From an uncultured Clostridium sp. (GTDB taxonomy: Bacteria > Bacillota > Clostridia > TANB77 > CAG-465), in contig CAJLBR010000029.1 of NCBI GenBank assembly GCA_905204915.1, positions 1-15,618 of the forward strand: a stretch of DNA of 15,618 bases, read 5' to 3'. The translations under genes were made by a program, and so were the position numbers. Positions 1 to 4,883 of the stretch are shown in pieces. Each line of letters starts with the position of its first letter. Position 1 is the stretch's first letter. The notes below the pieces were generated by a model. It ran no database searches. It worked only from the letters and a program-made list of their open reading frames with translations, and was not told the origin of the DNA.

Positions 1-782
1 CTTCTGAAATGCCACCATATTATGAAATAGAAGCACTGAAAGCACAGGCTATAATTGCTAGAACTTATTTGTATAGAAAAATTAATGATGGCGGACATGA
101 GGCAGGAGTTGATATATGTGATAACTTTGCACATTGTCAGGCATTTTACAATAAAGAAAAAATATTACAAATATGGGAACAAAAGGGATATGATGAAAGC
201 ACAAGAAAAGAATTTTGGAAAAGAGTCAATCAAGCTGTAGTAGAAACAAGTGGGCAAACAGTTAGATATAATGGTGAGTATATAAAAGCTTTCTTTCATG
301 CCAGCAGTCCAAATAAGACTGAAGATGTGAGTCAAATTTGGGGTGGGGCATCTTATCCATATTTAAAATCTGTTGAAAATGAAGAGGAAGAGGATTATCC
401 AAATAGAACAAGCAGAGTAGAGATTTCAAAAGATGATTTGTTGTCTAAAATAGACAGTATAGATGAAAGCAGATATAACGTTGATGATATACAAAGTTTA
501 GATATACATATTGCAGATTATACAACTAGTGGAAGAGTAAAGAACATTGAAGTATGTGGTTGTAAAATAAAGGCAGAAGATCTTAGAACTTATTTTGGAT
601 TAAAGTCAACAGATTTTACAATTGAAATTAACGATCAAAATGTTGTATTTAATGTGACGGGTTATGGGCATGGTGTAGGAATGTCACAAGTAGGAGCAAA
701 CTATTATGCTAAACAAGGAAAAACGGCAGAAGAAATAATTAAGCATTATTACACAGGAGTTGATGTAGTAAGTAGTAAATAA
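1..782 (+). CDS. spoIID: SpoIID/LytB-type peptidoglycan lytic transglycosylase (5' end outside window)
   Basis: This is the C-terminal part of a SpoIID-domain protein. SpoIID cleaves glycan strands during engulfment of the forespore, working with SpoIIP and SpoIIM. The frame is open to the window edge, so the ATG at 9 is internal: the codons before it read Ser-Glu, giving the family motif EMP followed by EALKAQAIIARTY. That Glu (bases 6-8) aligns with the catalytic Glu88 of Bacillus subtilis SpoIID. The C-terminus carries the other hallmark, GHGVGMSQVGA, then KQGKTAEEIIKHYYTG. About 258 residues lie from the catalytic Glu to the stop, which fits the known length of SpoIID. Membrane anchor and promoter lie outside the window. 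A LytB or other SpoIID-like paralogue cannot be excluded, because the usual spoIID neighbours are not visible. Confidence 0.85.
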   Translation, partial: SEMPPYYEIEALKAQAIIARTYLYRKINDGGHEAGVDICDNFAHCQAFYNKEKILQIWEQKGYDESTRKEFWKRVNQAVVETSGQTVRYNGEYIKAFFHASSPNKTEDVSQIWGGASYPYLKSVENEEEEDYPNRTSRVEISKDDLLSKIDSIDESRYNVDDIQSLDIHIADYTTSGRVKNIEVCGCKIKAEDLRTYFGLKSTDFTIEINDQNVVFNVTGYGHGVGMSQVGANYYAKQGKTAEEIIKHYYTGVDVVSSK

Positions 783-828
783 ACTGTATAAAAAGCTAAT
801 AATACTACTGAATCCTGTGATATTATAT

Positions 829-870
829 AATCTTATAAGTTTTAGGCTTATAAGATTTATTTTATATTTT
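829..870 (+). terminator. Intrinsic terminator after the spoIID-type gene
   Basis: There is a perfect 11-bp inverted repeat, AATCTTATAAG (829-839) and CTTATAAGATT (847-857). It has a 7-nt loop and is followed by a T-rich tract (856-870). It lies 47 nt past the stop codon. The stem is AT-rich, so termination may be partial. Confidence 0.7.
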
Positions 871-960
871 AAAAAATGCACATTGAAATCGTTAAAAAAT
901 GCACATTGAAATTGTTAAAATATGTACATCAAAATCGTTAAAATATGTATATTAAATGTT
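871..960. repeat. Four-copy degenerate 23-bp tandem repeat upstream of the ATPase gene
   Basis: Head-to-tail units lie at 871-893, 894-916, 917-939 and 940-960. Units 1 and 2 differ at one position (ATCGTT versus ATTGTT). Unit 3 differs mainly in TATGTACATC replacing AATGCACATT. Unit 4 is further decayed and about 2 nt shorter. The shared core is roughly A4-6, TGCACATTGAAAT, CGTT. The block ends just upstream of the likely promoter of the next gene, so it may hold repeated operator sites, or it may be a passive minisatellite. There are no spacers between units, so it is not a CRISPR array. Confidence 0.85.
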
Positions 961-987
961 GAAAAAACATATAATATGTGTTAAAAT
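959..987 (+). promoter_or_regulatory. Predicted sigma-A promoter of the AAA_14/DUF4143 gene
   Basis: TTGAAA (959-964) and TAAAAT (982-987) are separated by 17 nt, so transcription would start near 994. That leaves a very short leader containing the ribosome binding site GGAAGGTG (997-1004) before the ATG at 1009. A TATAAT at 987-992 is an alternative -10, but its spacing to this -35 is poor. Confidence 0.55.
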
Positions 988-1008
988 ATAATAAAAGGAA
1001 GGTGTCAT

Positions 1009-2286
1009 ATGTCACTTAGAAAAGATGAATATATAGATAGATTAGTGGATAAAAAAATAAAAGAATATTTAGAAATTTTTGGAGCCATAAGTATTGAAGG
1101 ACCAAAATGGTGTGGGAAAACTTGGGCATCCTTGAATCACTCCAATGGAGCTATTTTTTTAGATAGTGAAGAGGCTAGACAAAAAGCAAAACTAAGTTTG
1201 GATTTAATTTTAGAAGAAGAAAAACCAGAATTAATTGATGAATGGAATTTAATTCCTGAAGTTTGGGATGCTGTTAGAAGAAAATGTGATGAAACTACTA
1301 AAAAAGGAAATTATATATTAACTTGTTCAACTAAGCTTACTGATAATGAACAAAAAGAAAAAATTCATCATTCAGGTGCTGGAAGAATTGGAAATATAGA
1401 AATGCATACCATGAGTTTATATGAATCTGGGGATTCAACTGGTAAAGTATCTATTCAAAAAATGCTAGAAGGCGATTTCAAAAATCAATTAAATGATAAG
1501 ATTACATTACAAAAATTAGCTAGTTTGATAATTCGTGGTGGTTGGCCTTCAAATCTAAAAACTCCAGAAGATAAAATTGGAATTTTACCTAAAAGTTATA
1601 TTGATGCTATTTTGAATAAAGACATAAATGATGATAAAAAAAGAGATAGAAATAAAATGCTATTATTACTTAAAAGTTTGGCAAGAAATGAATCTACAAT
1701 AGTCAATAAAAAAACTCTATTGCATGATATTGAACAGTATAGTTCTGATGAAGAAATTATTGAAAGTAGAGCAACTATTGATGATTATTTAGATGTTTTA
1801 ACTAGATTGCACATTATTGAAAATCAAGATCCATATAGTGAAAATTATAGATCTCCTAGTAGATTAGGAAAATCTTCTAAAAGACATTTTACGGATCCAT
1901 CACTTGCTTGTAGTTGCTTAGATTTAACACCAGAAAAGTTAATTAATGATTTAAGAACCTTTGGCTTTATGTTTGAAGCATTGGTTGAAAGAGATTTAAG
2001 AATATATATGGAATATTTAGATGGTAAATTATATCATTTCAGAGATAATGTTACTGGACTTGAAGCCGATTCAATATTAGAGTTTTCCAATGGTGATTAT
2101 GCAGCAATTGAAATAAAATTGGGATATAATGAAGTAGAAGATGCAAAAAAGAATTTAATTAATTTATACAATAATATGGTAAAAAAGCCTAAATTTATGT
2201 GTGTTATAGTAGGATTTACTGATGTAATAGCAAAAGATCCAGAAACCGGAATATACATTGTTCCAATAACTGCATTAAAACCTTAA
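1009..2286 (+). CDS. ATP-binding protein, AAA_14 + DUF4143 family
   Basis: This 425-residue protein has the two-part layout of the widespread AAA_14/DUF4143 family, whose biological role is not established. Visible motifs are a Walker A GPKWCGKT (residues 31-38), a Walker B-like PELIDEW (73-79), HSGAGR (121-126) and MSLYESGDSTG (135-145), which is very typical of the family. RGGWP (176-180) starts the second half. The C-terminal domain has FGFMFEALVERDLR (318-331), then an Asp in GLEADSI (354) and EIK (368-370), spaced like a PD-(D/E)XK nuclease fold. The segment after the ATPase core usually reads LTGSATP in relatives but here is LTCSTKLT. The start is set by a good ribosome binding site at 997-1004. 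It has its own promoter and is probably monocistronic. Family assignment is firm; whether it acts as a nuclease, a defence protein or otherwise is unknown. Confidence 0.9.
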   Translation: MSLRKDEYIDRLVDKKIKEYLEIFGAISIEGPKWCGKTWASLNHSNGAIFLDSEEARQKAKLSLDLILEEEKPELIDEWNLIPEVWDAVRRKCDETTKKGNYILTCSTKLTDNEQKEKIHHSGAGRIGNIEMHTMSLYESGDSTGKVSIQKMLEGDFKNQLNDKITLQKLASLIIRGGWPSNLKTPEDKIGILPKSYIDAILNKDINDDKKRDRNKMLLLLKSLARNESTIVNKKTLLHDIEQYSSDEEIIESRATIDDYLDVLTRLHIIENQDPYSENYRSPSRLGKSSKRHFTDPSLACSCLDLTPEKLINDLRTFGFMFEALVERDLRIYMEYLDGKLYHFRDNVTGLEADSILEFSNGDYAAIEIKLGYNEVEDAKKNLINLYNNMVKKPKFMCVIVGFTDVIAKDPETGIYIVPITALKP

Positions 2287-2315
2287 AAATATATTAATAA
2301 TTAAATCAAAAAGTA

Positions 2316-2344
2316 TTGGATATTTTTTCTTTAAGTGATAAAAT
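2316..2344 (+). promoter_or_regulatory. Predicted promoter of the small P-loop kinase-like gene
   Basis: TTGGAT (2316-2321) and TAAAAT (2339-2344) are 17 nt apart, placing the transcription start near 2351. The TTG could be mistaken for an upstream start codon of the next gene, but it makes better sense as the -35 box. Confidence 0.5.
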
Positions 2345-2366
2345 AAATCACATGAGGGTGATTTAT

Positions 2367-2858
2367 ATGAAAAATATTGTAGTAATAAATGGAACAGGTG
2401 GATGTGGTAAAGATACCTTTATAAAACTTATTTCTAAGTATAAAAAGGTATATAACTTTTCCTCAATTGACAAAGTAAAAGAGATAGCAAGAATTATCGG
2501 ATGGGACGGAACAAAAGATGAGAAGAGTAGGAAATTTCTAAGTGATTTAAAAAATTTAACAAAAGAATACAATGATATGCCTTATAACTGTACCAAAGAA
2601 GCTATAGAAGAATTTAAAAATTCTGATTGTGAAATTATGTTTATTCATATAAGAGAACCAGAAGAAATAAAAAGAATTGTAGATACATTTGGGGCAAAAA
2701 CTCTTTTTATAAAGAGAGAAAATTTAAATGAAATAACTTCAAATAGTTCAGATGGAAGGGTATCAAAATATAAATATGATTACAGTATTTTAAATACTAC
2801 TTTAGAGGAATATGAGAAAAAGGCTTGTGAATTTATAAATTGGTTAGAAAAAGTGTAA
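2367..2858 (+). CDS. Small P-loop NTPase, nucleoside monophosphate kinase-like
   Basis: The product has 163 residues. The N-terminus is a beta strand followed by Walker A GTGGCGKDT (residues 9-17), the GKD[ST] form common in nucleotide kinases and dephospho-CoA kinase-like proteins. FIHIREPEEI (93-102) is followed by a strand and FIKRE (115-119), resembling the middle strand and LID region of nucleoside or deoxynucleoside monophosphate kinases. The substrate cannot be read from the sequence. The start at 2367 is chosen because GAGGGTG (2354-2360) lies at correct spacing; the frame extends upstream to a TTG at 2316, but that lies in the promoter. No clear terminator follows, so transcripts may run into the rimP operon. 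Kinase-like fold is likely; exact function is unknown. Confidence 0.75.
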   Translation: MKNIVVINGTGGCGKDTFIKLISKYKKVYNFSSIDKVKEIARIIGWDGTKDEKSRKFLSDLKNLTKEYNDMPYNCTKEAIEEFKNSDCEIMFIHIREPEEIKRIVDTFGAKTLFIKRENLNEITSNSSDGRVSKYKYDYSILNTTLEEYEKKACEFINWLEKV

Positions 2859-2887
2859 CATTTTCATTACAAAATTTGCTAAAAGTA

Positions 2888-2916
2888 TTGCAATTAGTAG
2901 ATTTTTGTAGTATAAT
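2888..2916 (+). promoter_or_regulatory. Main promoter of the rimP-nusA-infB operon
   Basis: TTGCAA (2888-2893) and a consensus TATAAT (2911-2916) are separated by exactly 17 nt, giving a predicted start near 2923. This is among the strongest promoter matches in the window and fits a highly expressed housekeeping operon. Confidence 0.8.
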
Positions 2917-2931
2917 ATTTTTGACAATATG

Positions 2932-2959
2932 AGTGAGAGGGTGACAAAATCCTCTCACT
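2932..2959 (+). promoter_or_regulatory. rimP leader stem-loop
   Basis: A perfect 9-bp inverted repeat lies about 9 nt after the predicted transcription start: AGTGAGAGG (2932-2940) and CCTCTCACT (2951-2959), with a 10-nt loop. It ends 11 nt before the rimP ribosome binding site. It is the most GC-rich structure nearby. The 3' flank (TCCGTTTAT) is only a poor U-tract, so it is not a clean terminator. A role as attenuator, RNA processing site or protein-binding site is inferred. Confidence 0.6.
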
Positions 2960-2984
2960 TCCGTTTATATGGGTGGTGATAAAA

Positions 2985-3500
2985 ATGTCTGAAAAATTGG
3001 AGACAAAAATAGAAAACAAAATTAGCACTATAGTAGAAGAATTAGGATTTAGTATAGAATATATTGAATTTGTAAAAGAAGCAAATAACAATGTTTTAAG
3101 AGTTGTAATAGATAAAAATGAAGGACTTATGGATGTTGACGATTGCGAAAAGGTTAGCAGACTTATAGAAGATCCAGTTGATAGCTTAATATCTAAAGAA
3201 TACGTCTTAGAAGTTTCTTCACCAGGTCTAGAAAGACAATTAAAAAATATGAAACTATATAAAAAATATACTGGAAAAGAGATTTTTGTTAAACTATATA
3301 AAAAATCTGAATATGGTAAAGAGTTTACATGTATACTAGAAGGAGTAAATGAAAAAGATAATTGTATAACAGTAGATTTGAACGGAAATAAAATTGAGCT
3401 TTTAGTATCAGATATAGCTAATGCATATACAACATATGATTTTAGTAGTTTGCTTAATAAAAAAAGCAAGACTAATATAAATGAATTAAAGAAATTTTAA
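2985..3500 (+). CDS. rimP: Ribosome maturation factor RimP
   Basis: RimP assists assembly of the 30S subunit in the cytoplasm. The 171-residue product has the N-terminal alpha/beta domain with VRRL-like IDKNEG and DVDDCEKVSR (residues 50-59). The family signature YVLEVSSPGLERQL lies at 73-86, and a C-terminal SH3-like domain follows from about 90 (YTGKEIFVKLY to VSDIANAY). The ATG at 2985 is preferred because GGGTGGTG (2971-2978) is a well-spaced ribosome binding site; an in-frame GTG at 2973 lies inside that site. It is the first gene of the operon, with nusA 19 nt downstream as in most bacteria. Confidence 0.95.
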   Translation: MSEKLETKIENKISTIVEELGFSIEYIEFVKEANNNVLRVVIDKNEGLMDVDDCEKVSRLIEDPVDSLISKEYVLEVSSPGLERQLKNMKLYKKYTGKEIFVKLYKKSEYGKEFTCILEGVNEKDNCITVDLNGNKIELLVSDIANAYTTYDFSSLLNKKSKTNINELKKF

Positions 3501-3519
3501 TTAGGGGGAATTTTTAAAA

Positions 3520-4584
3520 ATGAAAAGTGAAAAAATAAGTGCAAAAGAATTATTTAATGCAATAGATCAAATTCATGAAGAAAAAGGAATAACTAGAGAA
3601 TATTTAATTGAATCTTTAAAGATGGCTTTAGAAGCAGCATATAAGAAAAATTATGAAACTGAAGAAGATATTGTAATAGATATAAATGAGCAAAGCATAA
3701 AAGTATGTGCTGTAAAAACAGTTGTTGATAAAGTTGAAGATCCAAAAAAAGAAATATCTTTAGCTGATGCAAAAACTATAAGCAAAAGAGCTAAAGTAGG
3801 TTCTGTAGTTAATGTTGAAGTAACACCTAAAAACTTTGGAAGAATTGCAGCCGTTGCTGGAAAACAAATAATCATTCAAAGATTAAGAGAAGCTGAAAGA
3901 GATTTAGTTTATACTCAATATAGTGATAAAGAAGGTCAAATCGTTGTAGGTGTTGTTCAAAGAACTGATAAATTCGGTACAATAGTTGATCTTGGTAGAG
4001 TAGAAGCTTTAATTCCACCAAAGGAACAAATAAAAAATGAAACTTTAAATACACATCAAAGAATAAAAGCATATGTTGAAAAAGTAACAGAATCTGGTAA
4101 ATTTGGTCCTCAAATAGTTTTATCTAGAAAAGATCCAAACTTTGTAAAAAAATTATTTGAATTAGAAATTCCAGAAATAATTGATGGTATAGTTGAAATA
4201 AAAGCTGTTGCAAGAGAAGCTGGTAGCAGATCAAAAGTAGCAGTATGGTCTAACGATGAAAACGTTGATCCAGTTGGAAGTTTAGTTGGTAAAAAGGGTG
4301 TAAGAATAAACCCAATAATAGAAGAGCTAAATGGTGAAAGAATTGATGTAATACCATACAGTGATGATGTACCAAGCTTTATAATTAATGCACTAGCACC
4401 AGCTGAAATTTTAGCAATAGATATTAATGATGAAGAAAAACAAGCAACAGTTGTTGTTTCAGATGAATCTTTATCATACGCTATTGGTGCAGGTGGTCAA
4501 AATGTAAGACTTGCTGCAATATTAACTGGTTGGAAAATAGATATTAAGACAGAAACACAAATAAAAGAGGTAGTTATTGAATAA
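3520..4584 (+). CDS. nusA: Transcription termination/antitermination factor NusA
   Basis: NusA binds RNA polymerase and nascent RNA, controlling pausing, hairpin termination and antitermination. At 354 residues it has the short Firmicute form without the C-terminal acidic repeats. Domains in order are an N-terminal polymerase-binding domain (about 1-130), an S1 domain (about 136-201, from KEGQIVVGVVQRTDKFGTIV), KH1 (about 228-277, loop GKKG at 257-260) and KH2 (about 300-345, loop GAGG at 323-326, ending TGWKIDI). The ribosome binding site TTAGGGGG (3501-3508) is 11 nt from the ATG, slightly long. It is followed by a small terminator-like hairpin before ylxR, which could make downstream expression sensitive to NusA level (inference). 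Confidence 0.97.
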   Translation: MKSEKISAKELFNAIDQIHEEKGITREYLIESLKMALEAAYKKNYETEEDIVIDINEQSIKVCAVKTVVDKVEDPKKEISLADAKTISKRAKVGSVVNVEVTPKNFGRIAAVAGKQIIIQRLREAERDLVYTQYSDKEGQIVVGVVQRTDKFGTIVDLGRVEALIPPKEQIKNETLNTHQRIKAYVEKVTESGKFGPQIVLSRKDPNFVKKLFELEIPEIIDGIVEIKAVAREAGSRSKVAVWSNDENVDPVGSLVGKKGVRINPIIEELNGERIDVIPYSDDVPSFIINALAPAEILAIDINDEEKQATVVVSDESLSYAIGAGGQNVRLAAILTGWKIDIKTETQIKEVVIE

Positions 4585-4585
4585 T

Positions 4586-4605
4586 ACACTTGTTAAGTGT
4601 TTTTT
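4586..4605 (+). promoter_or_regulatory. Small terminator-like hairpin between nusA and ylxR
   Basis: ACACTT (4586-4591) pairs perfectly with AAGTGT (4595-4600) around a 3-nt GTT loop, and six T residues follow (4600-4605). The stem starts 2 nt after the nusA stop and the U-tract runs straight into the ylxR ribosome binding site AAGGAG (4606-4611). The stem is short and only partly GC, the type of weak terminator for which NusA matters most in Firmicutes. Partial intra-operon attenuation is an inference. Confidence 0.5.
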
Positions 4606-4616
4606 AAGGAGAACAT

Positions 4617-4883
4617 ATGAATCCAATAAGAAGTTGTATATTATGTAGAAAAAGAAAGCCAAAAAGTGAACTTTTTAGAATTGTATCTAAAAATTCTGAA
4701 GCAATTTTTGATAATACACAAAAAATTAACCAAAGAAGCATATATATATGTAGAGATAAAAAATGCATTGAAGCATGTCAAAATAAGATAAGTAAAAATA
4801 AATTTACAAGTAAAATATCTTTAAATAATAATAGCTTATACGATGTATTAGAATACTTAAAAAGTGAAGTGGAGGAAAAGTAG
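4617..4883 (+). CDS. ylxR: YlxR/RnpM family RNA-binding protein (DUF448)
   Basis: The product is 88 residues. The family signature is seen as RSCILCRKRKPKSELFRIV (residues 5-23), where relatives read R-x-C-x-x-C-R-x-x-x-P-K-x-E-L-x-R. A second part, IYICRDKKCIEAC (42-54), matches the usual YICxxxxC element, although the GRGA that normally precedes it is replaced by NQRS (38-41). YlxR is a small basic nucleic-acid-binding protein of the nusA-infB operon; in B. subtilis it has been renamed RnpM as a modulator of RNase P. The start has a strong AAGGAG at 4606-4611. The stop overlaps the infB GTG by one base (TAGTG). Confidence 0.92.
   Translation: MNPIRSCILCRKRKPKSELFRIVSKNSEAIFDNTQKINQRSIYICRDKKCIEACQNKISKNKFTSKISLNNNSLYDVLEYLKSEVEEK

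Noticed and set aside
871..960. CRISPR array
   Set aside because: The repeats are directly adjoining, with no spacers, and progressively degenerate; no cas genes are nearby.
2854..2871. Terminator after the P-loop kinase-like gene (TGTAA...TTACA)
   Set aside because: Stem of only 5 bp, AT-rich, overlapping the stop codon and followed by AAAATTT rather than a U-tract; read-through toward rimP is more likely.
2894..3469. 191-codon - strand open frame opposite rimP
   Set aside because: Low-complexity Ser/Phe/Leu translation typical of an antisense shadow; it also covers the rimP promoter and leader.
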